Of a DNA stretch of 64,000 bases, positions 50,634 through 59,927 are shown piece after piece (position 1 is the first letter of the stretch; the number at the start of each line of letters is the position of its first letter). The notes under the pieces were generated by a model. That model worked only from the letters and a program-made list of their open reading frames with translations, made no database searches and had not been told where the DNA came from. The translations under genes were made by a program, and so were the position numbers. Source of the DNA: Alphaproteobacteria bacterium (GTDB lineage: Bacteria > Pseudomonadota > Alphaproteobacteria > Rhodobacterales > Rhodobacteraceae); assembly GCA_030425145.1 (NCBI GenBank), contig JAUHVK010000003.1:167433-231432 (forward strand). The letters are read 5' to 3'.

Positions 50634-50825
50634 CTAGTGCAGTTTGTCCGGCGACGCAGCAGCCTGTTCTGCTGCCTCAATCGCTGCTTCGATGTCTTCA
50701 GGATCTTCCGAAGGCACCGCGTAATTGCCGTTCAGCCAGCGCGCCAAATCCACATCAGCGCAGCGCTTGGAGCAGAACGGACGGACCTCTTGGTTGGTTT
50801 CCTTGCCGCAGATGGGGCAGCTCAT
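50634..50825 (-). CDS. yacG: DNA gyrase inhibitor YacG
   Basis: A 63-aa zinc protein that binds GyrB. The four zinc ligands are C3, C6, C18 and C22 in SCPICGK and PFCSKRCADVDL; the C-terminus is an acidic helix. It overlaps the RNase E/G gene by 4 bases and completes the infA-maf-rng-yacG order. Confidence 0.93.
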   Translation of the reverse strand: MSCPICGKETNQEVRPFCSKRCADVDLARWLNGNYAVPSEDPEDIEAAIEAAEQAAASPDKLH

Positions 50826-51847
50826 GTCAGCACCTCGCTCAAGGACAGTCGGTCACGCTTGCGTTGTAGCTCGATGTGCCCCAGCGGAGTCCACCCCACG
50901 AACACGGTTTCCACGCTGTCGCGCTTGAGTGCGCTGCGCAGGGCGCTTTCGATCTGCCGGCGGTCTTTCTTGGCTGTCGGCGCCGGGTCGATCACGATCT
51001 GCCCGCCAAGGCCACGCAGCCGCAACTGGCGCGGCAAGTCTTTGACCGCCGCCAGATTGGCCTTGAGCCCCGCCGCCGGGCTGGTGTCACCACCAGTGTT
51101 CACGTCGACTGCCACCAACGCGCGTGTCGGCTCGATCGCCATCGACGCATGTCCGCCCAGAGGCACATCGCGGGTCTGCAACCTGTCGAGCACGTCCAGA
51201 ATACCGTGCCGCTCAAAGCTCCCGTCGGCACTGTCAATCTCGGCTTTGTCCGTCCATTCGCGCCATGCCAGCAGATGCGGCTCGTCGCCTTCGACCAGCG
51301 TTTCCGCATCACCCTGCGTATCGGCCATTACCTTAGAAGCCAGATCGGCCATCGCAGCGATGTCGTCTGCAATCTCGTCCGCATCAGCCCCTTCGCAGGA
51401 GGACCGCAGGATAAGGCCGAACCCGTCGCCCGCATCCATGATCTCATGGGCAACCGCCAAAAGCTCCTCGCGCGCATCCTCGTCCTTGATCCGGCGGGAC
51501 ACGTTGATCCCCGGTGCCTCCGGCGTGACGATGGCATAGCGGCTTTTGAACAGCACCTTGTTTGTAACGGGGATCGCCTTGCCCGGCTCGGCATAGCCGG
51601 TGACCTGCACCAGAAGCGTCTGACCGGGGGCCAACCCCTTGACCTGCCGAACGAAAGCCGACCCGTCAGGTGTGCGCAGGAACATTCCGCCCTGACCCTT
51701 CATCGGGCGTTCGACGATGGCGCGGTAAATCGTACCCGGCGCAGGCTGGTCGGTCTCGAAGAACAGGTCCTCGACCTGCCCATCCACCATCAGCGCCGCA
51801 GCCTCGCGATCACCGACATGATCCAGTGCAATCAACCGACCCTTCAT
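50822..51847 (-). CDS. Compact ribonuclease E/G-family protein
   Basis: A 341-aa member of the RNase E/G family. The catalytic Asp residues are in [13 protein letters not shown] and [10 protein letters not shown]. The N-terminal region carries the S1-like RNA-binding segment ([19 protein letters not shown]). The protein ends at [19 protein letters not shown] and so lacks the zinc-link and small domain of RNase G (about 490 aa). A separate long RNase E is expected elsewhere. ATG 51847 overlaps the maf stop. Confidence 0.87.
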   Translation of the reverse strand: MKGRLIALDHVGDREAAALMVDGQVEDLFFETDQPAPGTIYRAIVERPMKGQGGMFLRTPDGSAFVRQVKGLAPGQTLLVQVTGYAEPGKAIPVTNKVLFKSRYAIVTPEAPGINVSRRIKDEDAREELLAVAHEIMDAGDGFGLILRSSCEGADADEIADDIAAMADLASKVMADTQGDAETLVEGDEPHLLAWREWTDKAEIDSADGSFERHGILDVLDRLQTRDVPLGGHASMAIEPTRALVAVDVNTGGDTSPAAGLKANLAAVKDLPRQLRLRGLGGQIVIDPAPTAKKDRRQIESALRSALKRDSVETVFVGWTPLGHIELQRKRDRLSLSEVLT

Positions 51848-52422
51848 TCCGACACCCCGTAAAGCGGATAACCCGCTGCAACCAGCAGGTTTGCAGTCTC
51901 GGCCAAAGGCAGGCCGACCACCGCACTGAAACTGCCGCTGATCCACGGCACAAACGCACCCGCAGGCCCTTGGATGGCATAGCCACCCGCCTTGCCGCGC
52001 CAGTCTTCGCTGGCCAGATAGGCGTTCACCTCAGCATCGCTCAGGCGCTTCATCTTGACCTGCGTGACGACATCGCGTTCCCACAAGAGGTCGCCCCGGC
52101 GCACGGCCACGGCCGTCACAACCCGGTGCCGACGCCCCGAAAGCGCAAACAGGAATTCCGCCGCCTCGGCCGCATCCGCAGGCTTGCCCAGAATGCGCCG
52201 TCCAAGCGCGACCGTTGTATCGGCGGACAACACAATCTCATCGTCGCTAGCGGGAATCGCCAATGCCTTTTCGCGCGCCAGTCGTACGCAGTACGGGCGC
52301 GGCAATTCTCCGGGACGTGGGTCTTCGTTGATATCGGGCGGGCGGATGTCATCCGCCTCCACCCCGATCTGAGCCAAAAGCTCCCGCCGCCGGGGGCTGC
52401 CGGAGCCGAGGATCAGCTTCAT
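51844..52422 (-). CDS. maf: Maf-family nucleotide pyrophosphatase
   Basis: House-cleaning nucleotide pyrophosphatase (192 aa). The N-terminal [18 protein letters not shown] is the Maf signature, with catalytic residues in [17 protein letters not shown] and [13 protein letters not shown]. Members act on modified dTTP/UTP/CTP. It lies 7 bases from infA, in an operon order shared by many alphaproteobacteria. Confidence 0.93.
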   Translation of the reverse strand: MKLILGSGSPRRRELLAQIGVEADDIRPPDINEDPRPGELPRPYCVRLAREKALAIPASDDEIVLSADTTVALGRRILGKPADAAEAAEFLFALSGRRHRVVTAVAVRRGDLLWERDVVTQVKMKRLSDAEVNAYLASEDWRGKAGGYAIQGPAGAFVPWISGSFSAVVGLPLAETANLLVAAGYPLYGVSE

Positions 52423-52429
52423 GAAACGC

Positions 52430-52648
52430 TTACTTGAAGCGGTAGTTGATCCGACCTTTGGTCAGATCGTAGGGCGTCATTTCGACTTGCACCTTGTCGC
52501 CAGCCAGAACACGGATGCGGTTCTTGCGCATCTTGCCTGCCGTGTGCGCGATGATCTCATGGCCGTTTTCAAGCTCGACCCGAAACGTCGCGTTAGGCAG
52601 GAGTTCCTTCACGACACCGGGAAATTCGAGCGTATCTTCCTTGGCCAT
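52430..52648 (-). CDS. infA: Translation initiation factor IF-1
   Basis: A 72-aa S1/OB-fold protein that occupies the ribosomal A site during initiation. Full length and canonical: [20 protein letters not shown], then [20 protein letters not shown] and [26 protein letters not shown] precedes ATG 52648. The 83 bases upstream (52649-52731) hold its leader; no other feature is visible. Confidence 0.97.
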   Translation of the reverse strand: MAKEDTLEFPGVVKELLPNATFRVELENGHEIIAHTAGKMRKNRIRVLAGDKVQVEMTPYDLTKGRINYRFK

Positions 52649-52731
52649 GGTCTCTCCTTCATAGACTGCCCCGCTGAGTATGCGAGGCGCGCTACTAAAT
52701 GGGGCCAAACGCCCAATTTATCAAGGGCTAT

Positions 52732-53616
52732 TCAGCCGAGTTTCCGCGTTGCGGCAATCACGTCGCGTCCCGACTGATCATCCCAGTGCTGCCGGTTGAG
52801 CACCACACCGTCCGCGCGCACATGCGCAATCCGGTCCAAATCGACCTCGGCGTAGGTCCAGCCGCGCTGGTTCAACTGCCCTTCAGCGATCACGCCGGTG
52901 GCTGGAAACCCGGTGTCAGGTGGGCCGAATATACCCCCCATGCCGGTGTTGGTATCAACAGCCTCCGACCAATCGCAGACGCCAACTGTTGATGACATCA
53001 CCGTAACACACTGATTTTCCAACGCCCGCGCCATCGACCCGATCCGCACCCGCGAATATCCCGTGAGCGCCTCGGTGCAACTTGGCACCAGGATCAGATC
53101 CGCTTCGGCCATCGCGCGGCCCAACAGAGGAAACTCGCTGTCATAGCAGATCAGGATACCGATCTTGCCCAGAGCGGTGTCGAAGAGCTGCAATGGCCCG
53201 CCCGCGACGACGCCCCATTCCTCACGCTCGAACCGCGTCATGATTTGTTTGTCCTGATGAACCGAGTCGCCGTTCGGAGCAAAGAATCGGGCGCGGTTCA
53301 CAGGACGCTCGCCCAACTCCGGGTCAAACACCGGCGCAGAGGCCGCAAGGATGTGCACCCCGAACTCCTGCGCCAGCTTTGCGTGCAGCGCATCCGCCTC
53401 GGGTATCCGGTCCGACACCGCCTTGAGCGACGCTTCAAGGTCCAACGCAACTTCACGACCCGCAAGCGTCGCCAGCTCCATCGCGCCGTATTCCGGGAAC
53501 ACCAACAGGTCGGCTCCAGCACCTACGGCCTCGCTCACCCATCGTGTAAGCTTTTTCTCGTAAGCCTCAAAAGACTCGAGAAAATCCATCGGATACGCTG
53601 CTGCCGCTATTTTCAT
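52732..53616 (-). CDS. Carbon-nitrogen hydrolase (nitrilase superfamily)
   Basis: A 294-aa amidase-type enzyme with a complete catalytic triad: E42 in LLVFPEYGAM, K123 in HQDKQIMTRFE and C157 in ILICYDSEFPLLG. Subfamily members cleave amides or N-acyl groups; the substrate cannot be chosen. It overlaps the adjacent GNAT gene by 4 bases, suggesting joint action on one small molecule (for example acylation and hydrolysis), which is inference. Confidence 0.88.
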   Translation of the reverse strand: MKIAAAAYPMDFLESFEAYEKKLTRWVSEAVGAGADLLVFPEYGAMELATLAGREVALDLEASLKAVSDRIPEADALHAKLAQEFGVHILAASAPVFDPELGERPVNRARFFAPNGDSVHQDKQIMTRFEREEWGVVAGGPLQLFDTALGKIGILICYDSEFPLLGRAMAEADLILVPSCTEALTGYSRVRIGSMARALENQCVTVMSSTVGVCDWSEAVDTNTGMGGIFGPPDTGFPATGVIAEGQLNQRGWTYAEVDLDRIAHVRADGVVLNRQHWDDQSGRDVIAATRKLG

Positions 53617-54209
53617 CCCTCATCCTCCGTCAACATCCTGGTCCAGACCTGCAACGGCTTCCGCGTGCTCTCTGTCTGGTCGACATCCTGCCAGGAAAAC
53701 CACGCCACAGCCCCGTCCAAAGGCGCATAGCCCCGCTTGCGCCAGAACCCATCCAGAGGCCGATAATCTTTGGGCCGCAAGGGGTGGTCGGCAGGGCGAA
53801 CCACGCCGCAAAACGCCGACACCGTCGCCCCCAACGCGCGCCCATGCGCCTCGCGCAGGTCAAAGAATCGGTGCCCCACCCCGCGCCCGCGATACTCCGG
53901 CAAGAGAACCGACTCGGCACAGTAGAAAATGTCACTCAGCGCCAACCCGGTTCCGTCAAAGGCCGCTGCAAAATCATCCGCGTGATCCGCCATCGGCGTG
54001 CCAGTCGCAGCGCCCACCAGCCGCGTTCCGTCAAACGCGCCGACCAGAATCGCCGCGTCTGACATGCGATAGGTCTCCAGATACCCGCGCTCATACTCCA
54101 GATCGCCATCATAGAGATACGGCCAATCCCGGAACACCCGAATGCGCAGCCCCGCCACATCGTCCAGAGCCGCGTCCAGCGCCTCTCCGGTCAACGCCTC
54201 GATCCGCAT
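53613..54209 (-). CDS. GNAT-family N-acetyltransferase
   Basis: A 198-aa acetyltransferase with the acetyl-CoA loop RGRGVGHRFFDLREAHG (near residue 114), which matches the Q/RxxGxG/A motif. The N-terminal LTGEALDAALDDVAGLRIRVFRDWPYLYDG is typical of a longer GNAT subclass. ATG 54209 overlaps the upstream stop (TGATG). It is the partner of the nitrilase-like gene. Confidence 0.82.
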   Translation of the reverse strand: MRIEALTGEALDAALDDVAGLRIRVFRDWPYLYDGDLEYERGYLETYRMSDAAILVGAFDGTRLVGAATGTPMADHADDFAAAFDGTGLALSDIFYCAESVLLPEYRGRGVGHRFFDLREAHGRALGATVSAFCGVVRPADHPLRPKDYRPLDGFWRKRGYAPLDGAVAWFSWQDVDQTESTRKPLQVWTRMLTEDEG

Positions 54210-54604
54210 CACGAGACCTGTTTGATCCAGTCACTGAGGTTGTAATAGGTCACGACACGGCTGATCTTGCCGTCCGTCAGCGAAAAGAACGACCCCGCAG
54301 GCAGGCGATATCCCTGCCCCTTGGCTTCCGGCAGCCCAGGATCAGTCGCCAGATAGGTGCCGTTGACTATGAATTCCGCCGCCCCGCGCGCACCGTCCTC
54401 GGATGCGAAGATCACCATGTCGGTCAATGTCTCGTCATAGCAGCGCGCCATGTGGGCACAGAATTCCTCGAACGCCGCGCGCCCGATCCGCACATTGCCT
54501 TCGTTGACATGATGCGCGATGTCTTCGCTCAGACAATCCAGCATGCTCGCAATATCCTTGCGGTTGAACGCATCGAAATACCGCTCGATTGTGGCCCGAC
54601 TCAT
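54209..54604 (-). CDS. SnoaL-like/ketosteroid-isomerase-related protein
   Basis: A 131-aa NTF2-fold protein: MSRATIERYFDAFNRKDIASMLDCLSEDI at the N-terminus, then HHVNEGNVRIGRAAFEEF, matches the ketosteroid-isomerase-related family. Catalytic role is unknown. GGGAGGG before ATG 54604 fixes the start. It overlaps the phosphatase gene by 4 bases and the GNAT gene at one base. Confidence 0.82.
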   Translation of the reverse strand: MSRATIERYFDAFNRKDIASMLDCLSEDIAHHVNEGNVRIGRAAFEEFCAHMARCYDETLTDMVIFASEDGARGAAEFIVNGTYLATDPGLPEAKGQGYRLPAGSFFSLTDGKISRVVTYYNLSDWIKQVS

Positions 54605-55050
54605 AGCGACCCTCCCCATTTTCTTTTCAACTGATCCACCAACTGGTCGCGCGTCTGCCGATAGGCATTCAGCTTCTGCTCGCGTGTCTCGCCCAGCCCG
54701 GTCGGGTCCATGATCGGCCAGTATTCCACCGTCAGATGATAGAACCGCGTCAGATCCAGCGCCCGCCGCTGCGAAGCCGGCGACAGCGCAACAATCAGAT
54801 CGAACCCGGAAAGCGCCTCGCCGTTTTCTTCCAACTCGTCGAATGACCGGGATTTGTGCCTGTTCAGCGCAACCCCAATCTCGTCGCAGGCGGCAATTGC
54901 AAACCCGTCGATCTCAAGATCGTTCACCACGCCGACCGACTGCACATAGGTCTCAAAGCCATAGAGCTTTTTCATGATCCCTTCGGCCATCGGCGACCGC
55001 ACGGCGTTGTGGTCGCAACAGAACAGCACGGATTGGGGCAAGGCTCCCAA
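54601..55050 (-). CDS. Low-molecular-weight phosphotyrosine-phosphatase/arsenate-reductase-like protein
   Basis: A 149-aa LMW-PTP fold. The P-loop is C12-DHNAV-R18-SP (CX5R), and the general-acid segment near the C-terminus is EYWPIMDPTG with the D-P pair. The family includes tyrosine phosphatases and thioredoxin-coupled arsenate reductases; the second cysteine of ArsC is not evident, so phosphatase is preferred. It follows UPF0262 as in other alphaproteobacteria, upstream of infA. Confidence 0.85.
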   Translation of the reverse strand: MGALPQSVLFCCDHNAVRSPMAEGIMKKLYGFETYVQSVGVVNDLEIDGFAIAACDEIGVALNRHKSRSFDELEENGEALSGFDLIVALSPASQRRALDLTRFYHLTVEYWPIMDPTGLGETREQKLNAYRQTRDQLVDQLKRKWGGSL

Positions 55051-55053
55051 AGC

Positions 55054-55533
55054 TCAGCCCCCGAAATGCAACACGCAGACCAGCGTAAACAGGCGTCGCG
55101 CGGTGTCGTCATCCACCGTCACCTTGCCGTCGAGCCGCTCCTGAAGGATGCGCGCGCCTTCGTTGTGGATGCCACGCCGCGCCATGTCGATGGTCTCGAT
55201 CTGGCTCGGAGGCAGGCTTTTAACCGCGTCGAAATAGGATTTGCAGATCTGGAAATAGTCCTTCACCACCTGCCGGAACGGCGACAGCGACAGATGGAAT
55301 TCAGCCGCCTTGTCATGGCCTTCGGTGGTCACATCGAAAACCAGCCGCTTGTCCCGGATCGACAGACCCACGTTATACGGCCCCGGAGGCACCGGACGCC
55401 CGTCGCGATCGGGCAGTTCAAACGTGTTGTGCTCCATCAGGTCGAACATCGCCACCCGGCGTTCCTGTTCGATCTCCGGTGTGGGCGGGGGCAGATTGCC
55501 GTCGTCCAGTTCGATATGGGCAATGCGTGTCAT
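55054..55533 (-). CDS. UPF0262 family protein
   Basis: A 159-aa protein of the alphaproteobacterial UPF0262 family (RIAHIELDDGNLPPPTPEIEQER at the start, LSLSPFRQVVKDYFQICKSYFDAV in the middle). Function unknown. AAGGA precedes ATG 55533. In many relatives hisD lies immediately upstream, but here a 335-base gap and then mraY occupy that place. Confidence 0.9.
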   Translation of the reverse strand: MTRIAHIELDDGNLPPPTPEIEQERRVAMFDLMEHNTFELPDRDGRPVPPGPYNVGLSIRDKRLVFDVTTEGHDKAAEFHLSLSPFRQVVKDYFQICKSYFDAVKSLPPSQIETIDMARRGIHNEGARILQERLDGKVTVDDDTARRLFTLVCVLHFGG

Positions 55534-55868
55534 GGGCCGTATTCCTTGATCTGCGCACCTCCCTACCGCGCGTTGGTATGGCGCGCAATCGTGCCTTTCG
55601 GCTCAACCGCGCGTTTCGTCCTCTGTGGACAGCAGACCATAGCGCACGGCGACACGCCAGACTTGTCGTAACGCCATGTTCCTGATCCGCGCCGGATGTG
55701 CAGAATGGCCTCGATTGCCGTCAAATCGACCCGAGTGCGTGATCGCTTCTTCTTTTTCCAAATATGTAATCACGCCACCGCAACAGGCGCAGCGCCCGGG
55801 AAAGGCGTCACACCAACAAACGCCCGAGGACGTCGCCGAAGGCGAAAGGACGAGATGCCCTGCGCGCG
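55534..55868. other. 335-base non-coding gap between UPF0262 and mraY
   Basis: No plausible coding frame. It holds the exact 21-bp dispersed repeat (55746-55766) and a TCGCC-GAA-GGCGA hairpin (about 55834-55846). The composition is less GC-rich around the repeat. It may contain the end of the mraY transcript and the start of the UPF0262 operon; no T-rich terminator was clear. Confidence 0.6.
55746..55766 (-). repeat. Dispersed 21-bp repeat, copy 2 (inverted)
   Basis: Reverse complement identical over 21 bases to 26774-26794 (core CTTCTTCTTTTTCCAAATAT). It lies between the UPF0262 and mraY genes. Confidence 0.7.
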
Positions 55869-56951
55869 TCAGCGCACCTTCAATGTCGCAAGGCCGATCA
55901 GAGCGAGAATAAGCGAGATGATCCAGAACCGGATCACGATCTGCGGCTCGGCCCAGCCCTTCTTCTCGTAGTGGTGATGGATCGGCGCCATCAGGAAGAC
56001 GCGCTTACCCGTGCGCTTGAAGTAGAGCACCTGGATGATCACCGACAGCGCTTCGACCACGAACAACCCGCCGACGATCGCCAGAACGATCTCGTGCTTG
56101 GTTGCCACCGCAATCGCGCCCAAGGCTCCACCCAGCGCCAAAGACCCGGTGTCCCCCATGAACACCGCCGCCGGTGGCGCGTTGTACCACAGGAAACCAA
56201 GCCCTCCGCCGAAGAGACCAGCAGTAAAGATCAGGATTTCCCCGGTCCCCGGCACGTAATGCACGTCGAGATATTCGGTAAAGTCGACCCGACCCACCGC
56301 ATAGGCGATCACCCCCAGCGCCCCTGCGGCGATCATCACCGGCATGATGGCCAGCCCGTCAAGACCATCGGTCAGGTTCACCGCATTGGCCGCGCCGACG
56401 ATCACGATCACCGCAAACGGCACGAAAAGAAAACCGAGGTTCAAGAGCGTGTCCTTGAACACCGGAAAGGCCAGTTGGTTGGCCAATTGTTCAGGATGGT
56501 ATTGCGCGGCCCAGAACCCGGCAATCGCCGCGATCATAAAACCCAGCAACAACCGTACCTTACCGGAAACACCGGCCGTGTTCTGTTTCTTCACCTTGGC
56601 ATAGTCATCGGCAAAGCCGATCAGCGCGAAACTCATGGTGACGAACAGCACCATCCACACAAACGGGTTGTCCAGCCGCGCCCATAAAAGCGTCGATGTC
56701 AGCAACGCGCCAACGATCAGAAGCCCACCCATGGTCGGTGTACCAGCCTTGGAGAAATGCCCCTCAGGCCCGTCCGAGCGGATCGGCTGCCCCTTGCCCT
56801 GCCGCTTGCGCAGCACGTTGATCAGCGGTTTGCCGAACAGAAAGCCAAAGATCAGCGCCGTCAGAAACGCGCCTCCGGCCCGAAAGGTGATGTACCGAAA
56901 GAGGTTGAAAAAATCGCCACCGTCCGACAGCGCGGTTAACCAATACAACAT
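55869..56951 (-). CDS. mraY: Phospho-N-acetylmuramoyl-pentapeptide transferase
   Basis: Integral membrane enzyme that makes lipid I. The 360-aa product has about ten helices and the conserved FADDYAKV (Asp pair), [13 protein letters not shown] and [13 protein letters not shown] motifs. Start 56951 ([14 protein letters not shown]) gives the usual length; longer frames extend into murF. It is the last gene of the mra cluster in this window. Confidence 0.96.
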   Translation of the reverse strand: MLYWLTALSDGGDFFNLFRYITFRAGGAFLTALIFGFLFGKPLINVLRKRQGKGQPIRSDGPEGHFSKAGTPTMGGLLIVGALLTSTLLWARLDNPFVWMVLFVTMSFALIGFADDYAKVKKQNTAGVSGKVRLLLGFMIAAIAGFWAAQYHPEQLANQLAFPVFKDTLLNLGFLFVPFAVIVIVGAANAVNLTDGLDGLAIMPVMIAAGALGVIAYAVGRVDFTEYLDVHYVPGTGEILIFTAGLFGGGLGFLWYNAPPAAVFMGDTGSLALGGALGAIAVATKHEIVLAIVGGLFVVEALSVIIQVLYFKRTGKRVFLMAPIHHHYEKKGWAEPQIVIRFWIISLILALIGLATLKVR

Positions 56952-56958
56952 GAAATCA

Positions 56959-58401
56959 TTATCCTTCCGCTTCGTCGCGGGCGCTGCCTTGACCCATATT
57001 CCGTATGGCGTCAACTACACGCGCCAGACGCATCGACAGCGATCCCTTCACCATCACCACATCCCCAGCGTCAAGCTGGCGTGGCAGCCGCGCCGCCATG
57101 TCATCCGATGTCTCAAACCACAACCCGCGCCGTTCCTGAGGCAGGGCGTCATGCAGGTTCCGCATCAATGGGCCAACGCAATACACCTTGTCCAAGGCTT
57201 TGGTCGCTTCCAGTTCAGCCAGCGCCGCGTGCAGGTCGGGTCCGGTTGGCCCCAACTCTTTCATATCGCCCAGCACCGCGATCCGGCGCCCCTTGCTGAC
57301 GCGGCCAACATCGTTCTGAACAGGTGCCGCTGCGAGCACCGCCAAAGCCGCCGCAACCGACGCCGGGTTCGCGTTATACGCATCATCGAACAGCGCCAGC
57401 GTGGCGGACGGGTCCGCCACATCCAACTGGATCGTCACATGCGCGCCGCGCCCCGCGCCGGGATGCCAACGCCCCATCGCCGCCAGCGACAGCGCGCGAT
57501 CCAGCCCCAGCACCTCGCCCACAGCCAAAACCGCCGCCCCGTTGATGGCGAAATGCCGACCCGGCGCATCGATCTTGTACAGCACCTCGCCACCCGAAAA
57601 AGCCGCCTGCGCGACGCTGCAAGCGTCCTGCGCCCGGACCGAAGTCACACGCATGTCGCACCCGTCGGATTCTCCGAAGGACACGCTGGTCTCGGCCATC
57701 TCCTCGGCCCGCGCCTGCAAGATACCGCTTGTTGGCAGATCACCGTTCCAGATCGCCACGCCTCCGGGTTCCAACCCGTCAAAGATCGACGCCTTCTCGC
57801 GCGCGATCCCCTCAATGCTGTCAAACGCTTCGAGATGCGCCGGCGCGACAATCGTCACCAGTGCCACATGCGGCCGCGCCATCCGGCTCAGGGGTGCGAT
57901 CTCGCCTGGATGGTTCATCCCGATCTCAATCACCGCAAATTCAGTGTCGCGCGGCATCCGCGCCAATGTCAGCGGCACACCCCAATGATTGTTGTAACTG
58001 GCCTCCGCCGCATGAACGGTGCCATGCGCGCCCAGAACCGTGCGCAACATCTCTTTGGTCGAGGTTTTGCCAACCGACCCGGTCACGCCCACCACCTTGG
58101 CCTGCGTCCGTGCCCGCGACGCGCGGCCCAAAGCCTCCAGCCCCGCCTGCACGTCGTCCACGATCAGCAGCGGAGCGTCCTCGGCCACACCTTCAGGCAC
58201 CCGACTAACCAAAGCCGCCGCAGCGCCATTCGCCAACGCCTGCGCCACAAAGTCGTGCCCGTCCCGCGCGGCTTTCAGCGCGACGAACAAATCGCCGGGT
58301 TGGAGCGTCCGCGTGTCGATGGACACGCCGGTCGCCGCCCAATCCGCCGTTGCGCGCCCGCCGGTGGCCTCTGCCGCTTCTGCGCCTGTCCAAAGGGTCA
58401 T
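56959..58401 (-). CDS. murF: UDP-N-acetylmuramoyl-tripeptide--D-alanyl-D-alanine ligase
   Basis: Cytoplasmic ATP-dependent ligase that adds D-Ala-D-Ala to UDP-MurNAc-tripeptide. The 480-aa product has [17 protein letters not shown] (P-loop; the usual GT/GS spacing), [25 protein letters not shown] and [11 protein letters not shown], all Mur-ligase signatures. It overlaps murE by 4 bases. Confidence 0.96.
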   Translation of the reverse strand: MTLWTGAEAAEATGGRATADWAATGVSIDTRTLQPGDLFVALKAARDGHDFVAQALANGAAAALVSRVPEGVAEDAPLLIVDDVQAGLEALGRASRARTQAKVVGVTGSVGKTSTKEMLRTVLGAHGTVHAAEASYNNHWGVPLTLARMPRDTEFAVIEIGMNHPGEIAPLSRMARPHVALVTIVAPAHLEAFDSIEGIAREKASIFDGLEPGGVAIWNGDLPTSGILQARAEEMAETSVSFGESDGCDMRVTSVRAQDACSVAQAAFSGGEVLYKIDAPGRHFAINGAAVLAVGEVLGLDRALSLAAMGRWHPGAGRGAHVTIQLDVADPSATLALFDDAYNANPASVAAALAVLAAAPVQNDVGRVSKGRRIAVLGDMKELGPTGPDLHAALAELEATKALDKVYCVGPLMRNLHDALPQERRGLWFETSDDMAARLPRQLDAGDVVMVKGSLSMRLARVVDAIRNMGQGSARDEAEG

Positions 58402-59882
58402 GCCAGTTTCCCGTCCAAAGCCGCCACCGCGACGCTTGCCTGTTCCACATCGTCAAACGGATAGATTGTGTCGCCCACGATCTGCCCGGTCTCATGCCCC
58501 TTACCACAGATCAACAGCGCATCTCCCGGGCCTACTGCATCGACACCGCGCAGGATCGCCTCGGCCCGGTCGCCCACTTCTAACGCCTCGGGCGCGCCTT
58601 CCAGCACCGCCTCGCGAATAAGCGCCGGGTCTTCGCTGCGCGGGTTGTCGTCCGTGACAATCACCTGATCGGCGAATTCTGCCGCCGCCGCTCCCATCAA
58701 AGGCCGCTTGCCCGGGTCGCGGTCGCCTCCCGCGCCGATGATCGCCACCAGACGCCCCATCACATGCGGACGGATCGCCCGACAGGCGGTCGCCACGGCA
58801 TCAGGCGTGTGCGCGTAATCGACATATACCGCCGCGCCATTGTTGCGGGTTGCGGCCAGTTGCATCCGCCCCCGCACCGTTTCCAGTTCCGGCAAGACCG
58901 AGAACACCCGATCCGGCGTCACGCCACTCGCAATGACCAACCCGGCGGCAACCATGACGTTCTCCGCCTGAAAGCCACCCACAAGGTTCAGCCGGGTTTG
59001 AAAGGTTTCACCCCCAAACTTGATCCGAACGTCCTGCCCCGTCGCATCAAACCGCTGCGCCAGAAGCACCATGTCGGCCCCGGTATCGCGCCCTACGGTC
59101 ATGGTCTCCTGACCCCGTGCCCGCGCGATGGCCAGCATGTCCACGCCGCGCGCATCATCGATATTGATAACCGCAATCCCATCCTCGGGCAGCACACGCG
59201 CAAAAAGCCCCGCCTTGGCGTCGAAATACGCCTCGAAGCTTTCGTGGTAATCGAGATGGTCCTGCGTGAAGTTCGTAAAGCCCGCGGCGCGCAGGTTTAC
59301 ACCATCCAAACGCCGCTGCGCCAACCCGTGTGAGGACGCCTCCATCGCCGCATGGTCGATCCCGGCATCCGCCGCCCCCGCCAAAGCACGATGCAGGGTG
59401 ATCGGCTCCGGCGTGGTGTGCATCAGAGGCGCCTGCCAGTCACCCTCGACACCCGTCGTGCCAAGATTGACGGCGGGTATGCCCAGCAATTGCCAGATCC
59501 GCCGCACAAAACTTGCAACGCTGGTCTTGCCGTTGGTGCCGGTCACGGCCACCATCGTATCGGGTTGCTTTTCGAACCAAAGCGCCGCGCAGAACGCCAG
59601 CGTCTGGCGCGGGTCGGCGGCGATCACCACGGCTGCCGGCGATCCGGCCAGCACGTCCTTGGCGATCTCGGCGCCTTCGATATCCGTCAGGATGGCTGCC
59701 GCGCCCATGCGCAGCGCATATTCGATGAATTCCCCGCCATGCATCCGGGTGCCCGGCAGCGCTGCGAACAGGTAGCCCTCTTTGACATCCCGGCTGTCCA
59801 CCGCAAGTCCGGTGACAATGGCGTCTGCGCCGCCGCGCGCCGTCAGACCCAGCGCGCTCAGGCTTTTGCCCCCTGCTGACAT
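58398..59882 (-). CDS. murE: UDP-N-acetylmuramoyl-L-alanyl-D-glutamate--2,6-diaminopimelate ligase
   Basis: Adds meso-diaminopimelate to the stem peptide. The 494-aa product has VAVTGTNGKTSVASF (P-loop), the ATP-binding NFTQDHLDYH and the specificity motif TDDNPRSEDP (DNPR indicates meso-DAP). GGGAG precedes ATG 59882. It overlaps murF. Confidence 0.97.
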   Translation of the reverse strand: MSAGGKSLSALGLTARGGADAIVTGLAVDSRDVKEGYLFAALPGTRMHGGEFIEYALRMGAAAILTDIEGAEIAKDVLAGSPAAVVIAADPRQTLAFCAALWFEKQPDTMVAVTGTNGKTSVASFVRRIWQLLGIPAVNLGTTGVEGDWQAPLMHTTPEPITLHRALAGAADAGIDHAAMEASSHGLAQRRLDGVNLRAAGFTNFTQDHLDYHESFEAYFDAKAGLFARVLPEDGIAVINIDDARGVDMLAIARARGQETMTVGRDTGADMVLLAQRFDATGQDVRIKFGGETFQTRLNLVGGFQAENVMVAAGLVIASGVTPDRVFSVLPELETVRGRMQLAATRNNGAAVYVDYAHTPDAVATACRAIRPHVMGRLVAIIGAGGDRDPGKRPLMGAAAAEFADQVIVTDDNPRSEDPALIREAVLEGAPEALEVGDRAEAILRGVDAVGPGDALLICGKGHETGQIVGDTIYPFDDVEQASVAVAALDGKLA

Positions 59883-59927
59883 GACGACTCCCTCGTATTC
59901 TGTGCCCCGCGACCGGGGCTATCGCCC

